Shown piece by piece: positions 1 to 13,439 of a stretch of 64,000 bases of DNA. The notes below the pieces were generated by a model that made no database searches, had not been told where the DNA came from, and saw only the letters and a program-made list of their open reading frames with translations. The stretch's first letter is position 1. Each line of letters opens with the position of its first letter. Source of the DNA: Lunularia cruciata (Eukaryota; Streptophyta; Marchantiopsida; Lunulariales; Lunulariaceae); contig OX419755.1 of the NCBI GenBank assembly GCA_948567375.1, forward strand, positions 4,593,001-4,657,000. Reading direction: 5' to 3'. The translations under genes were made by a program, and so were the position numbers.

Positions 1-844
1 ATGTTACAACGAGAAGTGAAAATTTCCTGCGTCCTCTACAATTCAGTCATGGGGGAGCTTACTGTCCTGGTCGACGTAGCAATTTGTATTTGCAGCCTTA
101 CACTTGGTCGTGCAAGCTCCTCATGGTTTTGACTGGAGACATATCCAGAAGGTTTTGATATGTTTGAGGCTTTAACGATTACAAGCAGTTGCACGACAGT
201 TGTCTGTGCATTATATTCCTCGTTCTGCAAGAGCTGACACAGCGAGGACTCGGAAGACTCTGCTGAATATATTTTTCTCAACCGAAGCGCATGATTCTGT
301 CATAATCCAGCCGTCAAAGGACACGTTCAGAAGGTACTACTGGGATCATACTCATTGAACATGACCAATGGATTTAAAGGAAGAGCAGAAACATCTAATC
401 ATGTATCTCAGATACGATTCTGCCAACGACGCGGTCCCTACTGCACATCACAGAACTTTCTTCGCAGCTTTCAGTACCTCCCGGTGGGACATTACTTCCT
501 GCAGCACTCCGTGCAAACCTCAAGGGGCACAGAGTTTGCAGGTTCAGTTTCCTCAATAATAGTGGTCAACATTTAAACCCCTCGATCGATTTTGAGATGG
601 TCTGGCGCATGTAATGTGCAGAGATCTGTGTCTTTAAAGTAATCAAACACCAAACACGAGTTCTCTGCATCTTGTAAAATAACATTAGTAGATTCACCAT
701 CAAGTTACAGAGACGTAGTGGTCCTGAACCCCACTGCTTTGAGTTCGCACACATGTGGTGGGACAATGATCCAACCGTGAGGTATATCCAAAATGTAAAG
801 AGGCAGTAAATTTCACTTATATAAATTTTCCAAAATGCCAATGC
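1..844. other. 3' flank of the RimM-pyrophosphorylase gene, no gene seen
   Basis: Only short open frames without recognisable domains lie here. The stretch is just downstream of the stop codon of the minus-strand gene that ends at 845, so part of it is presumably that gene's 3' untranslated region. No polyadenylation signal was pinned down. Confidence 0.5.
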
Positions 845-3800
845 TCATAGTGAGCTCTGCTCGGTGGCAGTAGTATCAACAAGATCATCCACATCTCCTT
901 CTAAGTGCCCTCCCATGTAGGCCACATTAAGTTTTCTAAGTTGATTGTCGGAGTAAGAGAGGGCTAAAGGTGATAATCTTTCATTTAAGGAGATAATCAT
1001 ATTTCGCGCTGTGTCAACACTATCAGGGACTTCTGAACCTGCAGCATTTTTGATTGGTGCAAATTCTTCCTCCCGCTTCACTTCCAGCAATGCAACCTGA
1101 GGAGTGGCAGGGGCAGAGGGAGAGGCAGAGTCAGTTTTCCGGCATACAAGATTGATTTCAGATTAAAACTGCAGTCACCTGCAAGGCGGATGAGATAATG
1201 ATGTCAGAATACTGGCAACTGCTGAAGTTGTATACCTTGTTCGGATCACAGAATCTGAAGGAATCAAATATGAAACGCTCTAGCTTGACCCCATTTGCTT
1301 TCTCAGGTACCACGTCAATCCACTCCTCATTTTCCTCCTTCACATGCGGAATTTGCTTCAATGCTGGGTGAAACTTGAGCTTATTCTCCGAAGCTCCGAG
1401 CTGTTTCAGGAAATTGACAGAGAAGATATTCACGCATATATGTGCAGCTCTAAACTTGAGTCTACTTCCTTGACTATTATCCTCAGTTGCATGTTTCAGT
1501 GTTTCTGGAATCTCGCTGTACTCCAGCACACTGTAATGAGGTTTGTCATCATAAGTAGTGAGGCTCGAGCGTTCAGAGCCCACTCTGTCCTCCATCTCAT
1601 GGTTTATACAAATTACACCAACGGCTTCCTCTGGAGATGTCTTGGTGACCACTTTGATACTAACGTCGGCTTCCTGGTCAATCGTGTAACCAAAAAATAC
1701 TGGATCCGCTACCCTTACAAGGGCATTATCCACAGCGTACACCTGCATAGTTCAACAGCCTCGACGATGAGATCGCTCACAATTCAAGAGAAAGTTTTCA
1801 AACGAGATGAAAATCGGTGATAAGAAGCTCAAAACTAGATGTACATAGTTGGTGCTTAATATATCTAAACTACCAATATCCAATGGCGATATAGCTACTA
1901 ACATAAGGTTGATCCAACAGCCACCTATAACCACATCTGTCGCGTATATTGATTGACTAATCCGAGAACCCTCGTGCTCAGGTACTTCCAAACTTTATTG
2001 TTTGACTCTAATTACGCAAGTGATGATTTTAATTATCTAAAACTTCTAGCAAGCATATATTTAGACAAGGACTTAAGTTGATCCAGACGATAGATAGGTA
2101 GCTTCTTACCTGTACAAAGTCTACACCCTCTTCTGCTAGGCGGTCAGTTATGCCTTGTGCGTTTAGGGCACTAAAAAGGCCCCCATTTCCACTCGGTGCC
2201 TGTGCCACCTTCCAAGGACTCTCAAGAAGAATGCGGTGCTGACCCTCAGTCATCTCGAGACTGATGCAGGGCAAGCTATCTTGCTTGAGAAACCAAACCT
2301 GGATTAGCACGAAGATCCAGAGTTAGATAGATATAAGAACTGATAATCGATGTGTTCCAGTGCGTGGCACTTAATAGAAGTCATAGAGCAGTGACAACAC
2401 GAGCAATGAGGCAAAGACCAAAAATAAATCAAAGGACATACCTGATTGATTTCGAGCCCAAAAAACTCGTTCTCCTCGAAGTGTTCGCGGGTAGACATAT
2501 CCGTGGCATCACTTGTCATCACAATCCACGGTATGCGTGGCCTTGTTTCACACTGTGTGACCTGATTAGATACAAAAGGCAGATTCAGATAACTTCCTAC
2601 AACGTTTGTCTCCTTGGAAAGTGGCAGAAGCGTGATAGTGAGTAAATCACTGTGCGCTGAGGGTAGGACTGGTTACAATACGAAAGACGTTCGCGAGAAA
2701 CACCACGGAAAACAAATTGTACTAATGAAACGTACCAATTTCGCCATCTCTTCTACTATAAGCAAACGCTCTGCTTGTAACTGAAATAAGGACTTTTGGC
2801 TAGAAAGACCCAAGTCAATGGCTCCTTTCACTGCTGAATGGGAGTTGCCTAGTCGGGAGCTTTGACCCCCTGCGAGGACGGCCACAGCGACTTTTCCATC
2901 AGCTATCAACTGTAGCCCTTCTTTCCACCATCGTACCATTTCCCCAGTATCCTCTGATTCGTTGCCTTGTTCAAGCCAAGCATCAAGCTCTTGCCAGTTT
3001 ACACTTGGGAAGTCCGAAGGTGGACCTGGATTGAAATCACTGTCTTGCTGCCTGAACACATGGAGCACAAGTTGGACTGAGTTGGCACCGAACATGTACT
3101 TTCCATCTAAGTATTGACATACAGGGGACATCTTACAGCCAAGTGCTGTTAAGTGCCTCATAATCTGTAAATGTACTCCTCAAACACGTCAATTTCTTGG
3201 TTAGAAGTATGAGCAAGCACCACAATGGTTACAATCACAGATCATCTGTGTAGACTCACCTTACCGGTAAGTTGGATACAGGGAGAACATCTTGGACTGC
3301 ACGCTGAAAAGAAGCAAAGTCCATCCCTAGCAACTGATCCACTAAGGCTTGCTTTTGATCTTCAGTACCACAGGACATCCCCCCAAGAATGTGCGTTTGC
3401 CCCATGGCAGTCAACTTTTTCTTCACCCCTGCAAACCTATCACGTATTTTCCGTTTCTCCTTGACTCCCTGCAGACAGTTGAACACAGCTGTATAAGCAG
3501 ATAGTTTTACAACTCTCGAGAGATGTTGGGACGCGACGATATGTGCAGGAACAGCACCCCAAGGAGAGTGTCAGTGATGTTCCAACAGCTACTGGGTAAT
3601 TTCACAGAGGCAAAATACTCCAGTTTCTAATGGTTTGGCAAGATTCATTACGAACTACAGAGAGACATATTCGTAAAAGACATGCAATACTAACCTGCTT
3701 TCGTTTGATTTTCTCATCGCTGCTTTCAACAGGAGTATTCAGCTCGAGAAGCCCAGCTGGTGGATTTATCTCAACCCGCCTTCGCTCTTTGTCAACTATG

Positions 3801-5335
3801 GGGACAATTTCTTTGACGAATGGTACCCAGACCTTTTGATTCGAAGCTCCATCAATTCGGCTGACTTGTAGGAGGTCAGTATCACCACCAGTATTATAAA
3901 CATCCAATATCACACCAATTTTTTGACCACTCTCCTGTCACGACGAACAGCAACTGCATGCCGTTAGCAAAATAGGTTCCCAGAATCTCTGATTTCCAGT
4001 GCGGTAAGAAACCTAACAAGCATCGCAAGCCCTACTCTGGAAGATAATTACGCCAACCTTGGCAGTGACACTTACGACCATCGTTATGAGGTGTCAGGCA
4101 ATGTGAATGCATTTACCTGAAGAACTACTGTCATACCGACGAGATCAGGAATATAGAACTCATCATCGTCCAATGAAGGTCGTTCTGTCACTAGCAGGGT
4201 TGAGCCAACGAGATCACCCGCCTACAAAAATGAGAACATTAGATTACTGGCGCTTGAAATAAAAGTGATCTAAAATATATAATTCTGTCCAGAAAATTTC
4301 CTCGTCAGAATACGATGACTCTCTTTATACAACTACACTTCACACCAATCTCTAAGAAATGAAATAGCACCTTTTCAATCGAGTTGAACCCTTTAAAAGT
4401 GACAAGCCATGAAGGACGCTTCCCGCCGACTTCTCTGCCCTCCAGAAGCTCAACCTCATGATACACAGGTTTACCCATAGATTTGGAGCGCACCCATCGT
4501 TTACCTGGCTGAACCCAAGCACGAAACAATTTTTATAAGTAAATCTTTGAAGTTGCCGAACATTATTATCTGGTTTCAGGTATATCTATTGACCAGGGTC
4601 TGCTGTTCATCAGGCCAAGAGTTGCCGGAAGCTTTGAAGTTTAATTTTCTGTAGGAAGCAAAGTCTGCACATAACCGTGGAAAGCTTCAAACAACCATGA
4701 TGGTTCCAATTACTAGGAATAATATTAGTTTTATGATATTTAGCAGTCCTCTACGAAGTCCTTTGTCAACCTTTACATGGAAACATCCTATTACCTTCTC
4801 AAAGCGTTCCTCAGGGAAATCAGTAAGAGAATACACGTGAAGTTCGCCATGTACTCCATGTGTGTCAGCAATGTATCCCACTTCCACGAAATCGCCAGTG
4901 TCCTTGACCTCGGTTTCCAAAATTGGACTCGCAAAGCATGTGATCACTGCTACCACAGAAGCGACAACTGATTCAGAGAAGTGCCTCACAGACATTATTA
5001 TTACTGGAACTGAATTTTCGACGATCAGAAACAATCTCTAGCACACTTTGCTTGGAGCTTCAAGACGTTCGGTGTATTTATTTACCTCTTCGGTTCTGAG
5101 CATAAGAATATGGAGGCCCCAAATTTAAACCGGGACTTGTCCTCCGGAACACGAATTTCTCCAGCAGCAACCGGTATGACTTCAGAAGAAACGAATGTTG
5201 CAATTGAGTCAGTAAGAAAGAAATCAGCGACATTTTGAGCAGCCTCCCCCGTGATACCGAAGATCTTCTAGAAATGACATGTAGGACGACATAAGCTCGT
5301 GAACGAGCTGAAATTATGACATTCATCGATACCAA
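845..5335 (-). CDS. RimM / UDP-sugar pyrophosphorylase-like fusion protein, probably plastid-targeted
   Basis: An 11-exon model with GT-AG junctions keeps one frame from ATG (5335) to TGA (845): 5086-5335, 4795-4946, 4371-4508, 4117-4221, 3695-3934, 3265-3468, 2736-3164, 2442-2561 (or 2442-2552), 2110-2298, 1236-1742, 845-1096; about 861 residues. Residues 1-83 are Arg/Ser-rich and poor in acid, like a transit peptide. Exons 2-5 give a RimM N-terminal domain (VGYIADTHGVHGEL, GKRWVRS) and a PRC-barrel-like part (GVILDVYNTGG). RimM assists 30S ribosome maturation. Exons 7-11 give a UDP-GlcNAc pyrophosphorylase-like fold: LAGGQSSRLG, KSLFQLQAERL, PSGNGGLFSAL, VYAVDNALVRVADP, LEVKREEEFAPIKNA. The nucleotide loop deviates from the family's GGxGTRxG, so catalysis is uncertain. 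I recall the same two-domain order in an Arabidopsis RimM-family protein. The exon 1/2 acceptor (after 4947) and the exon 8 acceptor are the least certain junctions. Confidence 0.85.
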
Positions 5336-6973
5336 CTAGGATAAAAGCTCAATTCAAATACAGCGTGATAAGCGAACAATAGGCCACAGCAGATATCATA
5401 TTCGCGGCCATTTTTATCTAAAAGAAAAGAAAATCTAAAGTCCCGCACATCTTTCAAGTAAATTTGTGCACATAGCACAAAACACTTTCAGCTGTACGAC
5501 TATAGAAAGCAGAAATTCCACATTTTGAACTTCGGGAGCAGACAACGTTCCACGATGAATCTGTGACCCCGAGACAGGAAACCACCATCCTCAAATGCAA
5601 TAAACGATCCAAAAATTCCCATTCATAAGCATATAATCCGGTGCTGAAAAAGGGCTCCCCTCAAACAACATACGTCGATAAAGAGATCCAGAAACCACGT
5701 GAAGTTCGAATTCAGGCCAGAGAAGTAGAGAAAAGACACGGGGAACCCAATTAATCCAATTCGTGTGATACCTGAGGAGTCACTACAACAGTCGCGGCAG
5801 CTTTCAGGGAACCGATGGGCTTCGAGCGGCCCGCAAACACAACTCCTTGCAACGGGCTGTGCACTCGGGCACATGTGCTTCGCAGAGCCATAGCCATATT
5901 ACCTCGCCTCTCTTACCACTGCACAACAACAAACTCAACCTCTGTGCAGTTGAAAGAGATTGAGTTTGCAAATGAGTTCTGGTTTGATTTCCTTAAACCC
6001 TACAGAGGGTTCCTAAGCGAAACCAGCTGAAGATACCGGATAAGCCTCCCAATGAATCGGAACTTCTTTTCGTTGTCGGGCCTGGGTTTTAGTGAGCTCT
6101 ATCGGAACTGGCAGTTGACAGCAAGGCGAGCTGTTGACCACCTTCAACGTCAACTGCGTCAGGCCAGACTCTTACGATTTCCACTGATTAAGCTTAATGT
6201 TATTGAAATACAGCTTGCTTCACGTCTTCCCCATCTTTCTCCACCTCTTGATTACTGCTTGGCTTGCCTAAGAGTGATTATGCTACCACTTGCTTCATGT
6301 CTCAGTCATCTTGATTCGACTTAGGTTTTGGAGTAAAAAGAAATCTAAGAGAAGTTTACTCGATGGGTTCGTCTTTTGCCGATGTCACAAGCTCTTTTTT
6401 GGGATTTAGAAGAGAACATATAAAAAGTTGTATTGGAGCGACGATTCACAGTGCAATACTTTTCATTCCATGGAGCCTATGTTGCTAGAGTCCACTTTAT
6501 ATTGTGGTTTCCAATGCAATATATAGAAACTGTGAGAAGGGTTTAACTTTCCATGGTACTGCATTCGTTTTAAGGTAAGGCCGTCAACAACGTCAAGTGA
6601 GGATTTTGCTTAGGAAGTACATTGAGATCCACTCATTTCCATAACTTGATTTAGAAGTGCACATGGAGGTAAGAACTACGGTTCTATTGCCATCGAAGTC
6701 TCAGTCCTCTTTCGTATATCGAACTGACGGTTAGAACAGGCAGCCTAGACAATCAGTCTGCATGAACTTTGATCCTTACTCCGGACTTGATGTGTACAGA
6801 TATCCTAGTAAGTTCGAGCTGGTGGGAGCTAAACTCTGATAGGAGTGAAAAAGGGCTCAACCATGGAGTAAGTGTAATGAGATTCCTACTGTAGTTAGGA
6901 GAGTCTCGGGAACTGGAAGAATCGCAAGCCCCGTAGTCCAGGAATTCGGCTCTTGTATGTTGCTGCAGTAGGG
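5336..6973. other. Intergenic: upstream of RimM-fusion gene, downstream of O-methyltransferase gene
   Basis: Both neighbouring genes are on the minus strand, so this interval should hold the 5' leader and promoter of the RimM fusion gene and the 3' untranslated region of the O-methyltransferase gene. Small open frames near 5.8-6.3 kb show no known domain. No clear TATA box or repeat was assigned. Confidence 0.45.
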
Positions 6974-9669
6974 TCATTTCTTTCGGCAAAGGGACATGCC
7001 ATCTCCAATCGTCACCTACATATACCTTTGTATATTAGAAAATTCGTAGACAATCTTTATTGAGATTACATGTATATTATACACCTTATATATACTCTTC
7101 AGCTCAAACTCCCAGCGAATGAGCCCTAATCAGGTTATCCAAAGGTAAAAATGGCTAACTGGATTATGGACGAACGGAACGAGGAGATGAACATGCATAC
7201 CAGACTGTAGTCAATCCGATCGTCTGTAAGTAAAAAAGCATTGAAGTCACGGATAGTTTGAGTTCTAACATCTACAATCTGCAAAATAGATCGAATGTCA
7301 GTCCCAGATAGTATCCCTAGGATATCAAGATGCTCACGCTCAATCCCGTAAGCTTGGTTTGAAACCTACCTCGGGATCAGCTACATCTCCATGCCAGAGG
7401 ACATTGTCGACCATAATTAATCCTCCTGGCCTCATCTGCAGTAGAGGAGAACAAATCAACTTAGCATCGGAATGGTGTGTTGTGAGATAAGGCTGCGTGC
7501 TGGCAAGCTGCATTCACATTTAGTAGCAATCAATTTCTTTGTAACAGTTGGAAACAAGTCACTTCGAAGTTCTAAAAGAAGTGGGCCCACATTTATACAT
7601 TTATTTGTCACAATCCCACAGCTTATCGTGAAAGATTTGAAATTACAGAATTTAACCCCATCATTTATTTAATTTTCGGGCACTTGTGGTCCGACTTCTA
7701 GCTAGTTAAGATGGCGAGCAGTCAAAAAAGGGAACAAAACTTCCAGGTTTCTTCTTGTCTCGTGAGCTCTTCCCTGTGATTAACGAAGTGCAAGGTAAAG
7801 GTTGCATACCAGTTGTAGCAGTAGCTCATAGTACTTAGGGTACATTCTCTTATCTGCATCCAGAAACGCGAAGTCGTAGCTGAAACAAAAATGTTAAACT
7901 CCCACTATGTCATAAGCTGGACAATCAGCAGCCGACGTAAGTGATGCAACATGCCATGAAAATGTCGATAAGGTTTTGTAACTGAAGATGGAAGAAGTGA
8001 CGATTCACCTTCCAGCACCGCCCTCCAAAAGCAGCTGATTGAGGGTGTCAACAGCCATCCCGAGTCTTATATCCACCTGCATACTCACAATGCATCAAGT
8101 GATTGAACTTGAGCGAGTTTGTATGTCCCCGACAAAATGGCAGATATTTAGATGTAGATTATTCGATTAACTTTCCCAGCAATTCTCTGTCAATTGGAAG
8201 CTTAAGGTATGAATAGCATGGATAATCCTAAATCAAAGAGGGTGCAGAGGATCTACCTTGTGAGAAACACCTGCCAGCTTGAAATATTTTTCAGCAAAAG
8301 CCATTGTTCTTTCATCTCTGTCGCAGGCCACAAGACGACCCGAATCTGGTAACACCAACGCGACAGCTAACGATGAATAGCCCTGCGCCATAAGCTTTCA
8401 TTGATCATTCCTTCACTGGAATACGTTGTAAACAAGGATCGACATATGCCATGCAACAACATTGATCTAGTATCATTCGTAGTATTCTCACTAGTATCAT
8501 TCGTAGTATTCTCACTACTTCAAAACATTCATACGGAAAATTTATACGAAACTAGATATCGACATCATGGTAGCTTACTGCAAATACTCCTACTTCGATG
8601 CATTTCTCAGCACCCATCAACCGAGCCAGCATAGCCAAAAGTTGTCCTTGGCTTCGTGCAACCTGCAAAAATTATGTTCAAGTTGAATCTTTAACATCGA
8701 GCTCGACCAACAATCGACTTGTTCAGACCTCAGGTCAAGCGCTTGTGAAGAGCAGTTTCTTCATTCCACCTTGTCAGCTCCCGTTTTAGAATGCAGGGAC
8801 TGAGAACTACTGAAATTGCTCTTAGTTCTGACCTGACAGAGAAACCAAATCGTACCTGCACAGCTGATATATCGCTGATATAGGATATCACGGAAAGAAT
8901 GCAAGAAGAGTATGAAGGGCAAAAGAACAATCACAGTAGAATTTCACGTCAACTAACTGAACGTGGACTGTGAAGAACTTCCAGATCAGCATGGCTACGA
9001 GCCTAAGCAGGTCAATACAAACCTGCATAGCAAAACTAGGTTGGGTCTTCTCCGTCTCTTCACGTAGTTCCCGCAATATCTGTAAAATAACATACAGTCC
9101 ACATTCAGTTGAAATGGTACTCTCAACTCTCTGTGAAAAACTCCTTATTCTCCGGAATTTTCTCCGCAATTGAAAATGGTCAAAACCTAAACGGACTTGA
9201 GCGGAATGTGCAAACAGTGTGTTCAAACGTTTCTGATAGATTTGCAGCCGACAACTGAGAATTTTCATGAAACTAAAGACGTGATCCGCAATAACACATT
9301 AGGAGGAGTACCACGACGACACAACATTGAACAGTACAATTAACACTGCTGGAACGCGGAGCTCAAACTGTAGTTGCCATAGAATTCGTCGCCGAAGCTT
9401 ACCGCTGGTTCCCGGACTTGGTCTTGAACATAGTGAGCCAAACGAACATCAAAGATCCCAGTAGCCTTGAGTGAAGGCCCGGTCTTTTCTCGAATAGACT
9501 TCTTAACTTCTTCTACACGGCGCTGATCAGCAAAAACCTCGAACTTCCGTATCCTTTGCTGCATACAACTCGCAAATTGCACACCGCTGGTTCGCTTAAC
9601 AGACTTTCCCAGCCCCGACCATGCTACACCACGCCACAGACCCACATCTGCAATCCCAGCCATCGCCAT
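6974..9669 (-). CDS. Class I (CCoAOMT-type) S-adenosylmethionine-dependent O-methyltransferase, probably plastid-targeted
   Basis: Nine exons on the minus strand, all with GT-AG junctions, read continuously from ATG (9669) to TGA (6974): 9403-9669, 9023-9079, 8579-8662, 8257-8382, 8009-8076, 7810-7879, 7370-7435, 7201-7278, 6974-7015; 858 bp, 285 residues. Residues 1-65 are basic and resemble a transit peptide. The catalytic domain shows the SAM-binding stretch CIEVGVFAGYSSLAVAL, then LVACDRDERTMAFAEKYF. The metal/substrate region is FLDADKRMYPKYYELLL, followed by GGLIMVDNVLWHGDVADP. The end, VTIGDGMSLCRKK, matches the usual C-terminus. Enzymes of this family use Mg2+ to methylate catechol-type phenolics such as caffeoyl-CoA or flavonoids. 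The motifs look more like the plastid/cyanobacterial-type branch than lignin CCoAOMT, so the substrate is not predicted. All family motifs seen are intact. Confidence 0.92.
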
Positions 9670-10268
9670 AGCTCCAGAGCATCACACAGTCCACCACTTC
9701 TGTAACTTTTTAAAACTCCCGGCAGGTTTTAATTCTGTGCTGTCAATGAATCCAGTGCATCAGCACATAGTCTAAGACAACAGAAATGTTAAACTCCAGC
9801 ACTCCGCCTTCAGATCGACCTAACCCAGAAAACAGGACTGAGTAAACCCAAGTTCTCTACAACAAAACAACTGCACATCAAGAAGTTTATACGCAATTTC
9901 ACATCTGCTTTATAAATTTACTCAAATGGTTTAGCTCCAGCCTTCTCATCTTCCAAATACCCCTCAAGAAGCAAGACTCGATTGAAGAACGAGGGCATAG
10001 CTCAAGCAAATTTGAATTCTATTTCAGCTCAGGTTCATTTACTAAATTCCTTAGCAAAAGCGCTCACTTCTTCATCGGCACACAAACACAGAAGACCACG
10101 GACGCAAGACTCAGAAAATCAACCTAAGCAAGAGAACCACTGCACATCGACCGTTCTTTCGATTCAATAGCAACTCCGGTTCAACATTTTTGCACCAATT
10201 ACAATTACCTGAAAGAACTCCAGCACCGCCTAGAAGTAAACCCAGATATCTTTGGCAGATTTCTCATA
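9670..10268. other. Upstream region of the O-methyltransferase gene
   Basis: The interval lies just upstream of the minus-strand ATG at 9669 and should contain the promoter and 5' leader. A plus-strand open frame at 9982-10170 has no recognisable domain. Nothing else could be assigned. Confidence 0.4.
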
Positions 10269-10310
10269 CCGATAGGGCTTAGTCCCATTTCCCCTCTTAC
10301 GTCTTATCCT

Positions 10311-10505
10311 TGATGGATGTTCCAGTAGTTTGTAAAGCATATGACTTTCATAGACTTGCATTTGAGGTGATAGATGTTCCAATAATTTGTATACCATATG
10401 ACTTGCTCGGATATTTTAGGTTATAGGTTCTCCAATAATTTGTGGATATATGAGGTGATAGATATTTCCAATAATTTGAAAACTATACTACTTGCATAGC
10501 TAAGA
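10311..10505 (+). repeat. Degenerate tandem repeat, four units of roughly 35-55 bp
   Basis: Four imperfect units start near 10,311, 10,366, 10,421 and 10,456. Each carries a version of GATAGATGTTCCAATAATTTG, followed in most units by CATATGACTTGC. The unit length varies because the third copy is shortened. The block leads straight into a copy of the dispersed repeat found again near 17.6 kb. Confidence 0.7.
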
Positions 10506-10564
10506 TATCTTAAATTAAATTAAGTGCAGTAGAGTAGATTTAGAGTAGATTTCTCTTCCCTAAG

Positions 10565-10760
10565 ATAAGATATCTTAGCCCCATTTTACCCCCTATGTCT
10601 CATACTTGTTAGGCTTGATGAGGTATTCCCATCCTTCTTGGTATTCTCCATTCTTCTTGGTATTCTCCGCGGTCGGCTTTTTCCCCTTCATCCAAGAACG
10701 ATGGGGTCTTCCCATTCCTTCTTGTTATGCTACGCGGTCACCTTTTTCACATAGACTACA
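10565..10760 (+). repeat. Dispersed repeat, plus-oriented copy (with an internal second partial copy)
   Basis: It contains CCCCATTTTACC, then CTTGATGAGG, TTCCCATCCTTCTTG and CGCGGTCGGCTTTTT. A second partial copy at about 10,700-10,745 repeats GGGGTCTTCCCATTCCTTC and ACGCGGTC. The preceding bases (ACTTGCATAGCTAAGATATCTTA at about 10,490) are also shared with 17,620-17,650, so the homology to the 17.7-kb copy extends over roughly 200 bp in the same orientation. Confidence 0.65.
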
Positions 10761-10769
10761 ACATTGCCA

Positions 10770-13430
10770 CCTGAATGGTTCAGGTGCCCTCGAAGGATAC
10801 CTGAGGGGAACCAAGTCCACTGCCCAAGATCGATACCTTCAAATCCCAAGACAAGCAGCAGCTGCAGAAGCCCGATTCCTCGTGCCAAACCCAATCCCCA
10901 AAACCACCCATTGCATCACCCACGTGACGGAAGTTTGAGCTCAGATGCTCAGAGTTCCTTCCAACAAAATGTCCATGCTTCTGCTGTAGACGCGTACATT
11001 GTACTAACTCTTCGTCATCTTCTCCAGTCAGTTGTCCACATGGGCTGAGTTGACAACCATAAAATCAAAGCCGTCTCAATCTCAGGCAAGAATCACTGGA
11101 CTTGGAGGGTACAGATGATTAATATCAACCTCTGTTCATTTCAATGACGGGCTCATAATAATCTTTGGTCAATCAGTTTAGGTTCAGCATCTGAATTTCA
11201 GCCTAGAATAATTGGAGCAACTTGGAGCAACTTGGATACTACAACAGTTTATTGGTTTTGGAGGTCTCATGGGTCTCTTCAGGATAAAAGGTCCGAGCAT
11301 AACTGGGGGTACCATATTCTTCACGCGGGTATGGAGAGGTACCGTCACTGACAGAGGGGAGGGTTTTTAACCCTTGTAATTTCCGTGTTTATTGTTCTGA
11401 AAACCTCATTTTTAGTCCCTTACACAAACAAACATGTCACGTCCATTAAGCACTGCTTCGTTTCTAATCTGCATCAATATGCAATAAAATTTAATTCCAT
11501 CAATATATTTGAAACGGAGGGGTTGCAGCATTGGTAATTCAAGTGGCAACGATGTATAAGATTTGTCCATTTTCTCTTGTTCCTTCAAATATTCATAATA
11601 TTTTTCATTTTTAAAAGTATCTTTATCTTTATATTCTCATCATGATTAATTCTCATCACATAAAATGCGCCATTTCTCCCTTTACCAGAAAGATATTATC
11701 ACTGGAAGACGTTATTTTCCAGAATCAGTTTTAATTCTCCATTTTGTCAAAAAATATTTCAAGGGACTGATTATAAATTCTAGCAATAAGGTTAGCAGAA
11801 AATTCTCCAAAGGATACTCCGTGCAAGGTGTTGAATTAGAAGACGAATATTACTGTATTTACTATTTGGACTTTGTGGATAGTGATCTGAGCCCCCGGAA
11901 TTTAGCAAATACCCTTCCTCTGCAACCCTTCTCTTCTACAATGCCTACAATCATTATAAGTAACCATAATGCTCGTGTCCATCAATGACCTATTTCTACC
12001 TTATTCATCCTTTTGGAACAAAGACTAAAGAAGTGAACCAGTTTAATTTATGCTTCTCTCAAGTAGCGGAGTTGAAATATTAAGATATTCCCTCGTTACC
12101 AGAAGTTTTCAAATCTCTTGTACTCTGCTCATCACGTTCTTGTATAAAACAAGATTTTTGTTCAACAAGTAATCCCTATTCTTTTGCCTTTCAGTCGCAA
12201 ACCACATGATCTAACAAGGTGCTACACTAATATTGTGCTCCATCAAAACACGTGTGGGTCATGTTTGACGAGACATAGTCTCTTGTAGAATCTAAGGTTC
12301 TCACGTAATAGATATTCAGGGCAACAAGCCAAGTTTAGAGATACCATCTATATAATATATGGAAGTTACGTGAGCTAAGACATATGGACCACTGGATACT
12401 ATGTTTTATTGCACACGGTAAGATTTTTCTTAATCTGAGTGACACCCAAAGTTGAGAATATAAAACTTATCAACTAATTATTTCCTAGTGCCCATGTTAT
12501 AATCATTTGTGTTTGCTGAAACTTGCATACATGTTATGTATCTTCATGGTGCATTGGGGTTAGATGTGGGGCAAAGAATTAAATTTCCCAATCGGCTGAA
12601 AATAACTGAGAACGCAAGACCTTTATATTGCAAACCAAGATAATGAATTATTTCCCATGTTCTGTACCTTTTCGTTTTTTTTTTATTACCACAAAAATGA
12701 CCTTGTGAGCTAAAGTTCGTCTCTCCTTCAAAATTCACATCCGATCTCTAATAGTATAATAATCATATGAGAAAGGAAAGTGGGTAGATACCGCTCCCCA
12801 ACTAACTATATATTTCTTGTCCAGAAGATTCATTAGTCTTCTTGAGGATGTTTCTCTTTTACCTTTTATTATATTCAACCTATTCGTTGTACGTCGTAAA
12901 TACATCACATGCAGCTTGTCACTGTTGAGTATATTACTCAAATTTTATTAGGAAGAAAGAAGAAGAAAAGAACCAACCTCGTAAACGAATGCACCTCAGC
13001 TGAACCTCGAAAATCACCAATCTAAAATATATTCCCATGCCAAAGACTGGATACTTTCTACACCACGGTCACTATATCAACCCTAGATCAGTAGAACAAA
13101 GTAGAGGCACTCGAAAGTCGAAATTAGAGTTTTCTCAGTTGCAGTATCTCACTTAAACTCCATTCTTATAGTCAAAGACCTAAGCTGCGATGCACGCTTT
13201 CTAAGTGGGTGAATTTGACATAAATTGATTAAGTTCATCTAGGCTAACGAAGTGGTTAAAGCTAAACACCAAAATCTGAACCACATGCGATTGAACTTAC
13301 ATGAAGACTTCGTTGAGATTCTCAAAGTCCATAGATAGAGTCTCCAAAAGTCTTAACTGGTGACTTCAAATAGGGACGAAAAACTAAGACGCATAGTAGA
13401 GTTAAATCAGTCTGGAAAATAATAATACAT
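10770..13430. other. Gene-poor spacer, no gene recognised
   Basis: Several small open frames occur, for example 10,764-11,048 and 11,665-11,988, but none has a known motif or convincing splice structure. The sequence becomes AT-rich after about 11.4 kb. Confidence 0.45.
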
Positions 13431-13439
13431 TTTGACTTT

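Noticed and set aside
845-5335. RimM and LpxA proteins suggesting bacterial DNA or contamination
   Set aside because: Both coding regions are split by many GT-AG introns with matching phases, and lie next to typical plant genes. They are nuclear plant genes of bacterial ancestry.
10764-11048. Proline-rich open frame as a gene
   Set aside because: No domain, no splice partners, and it overlaps a second frame in the same repeat-rich stretch; likely chance.
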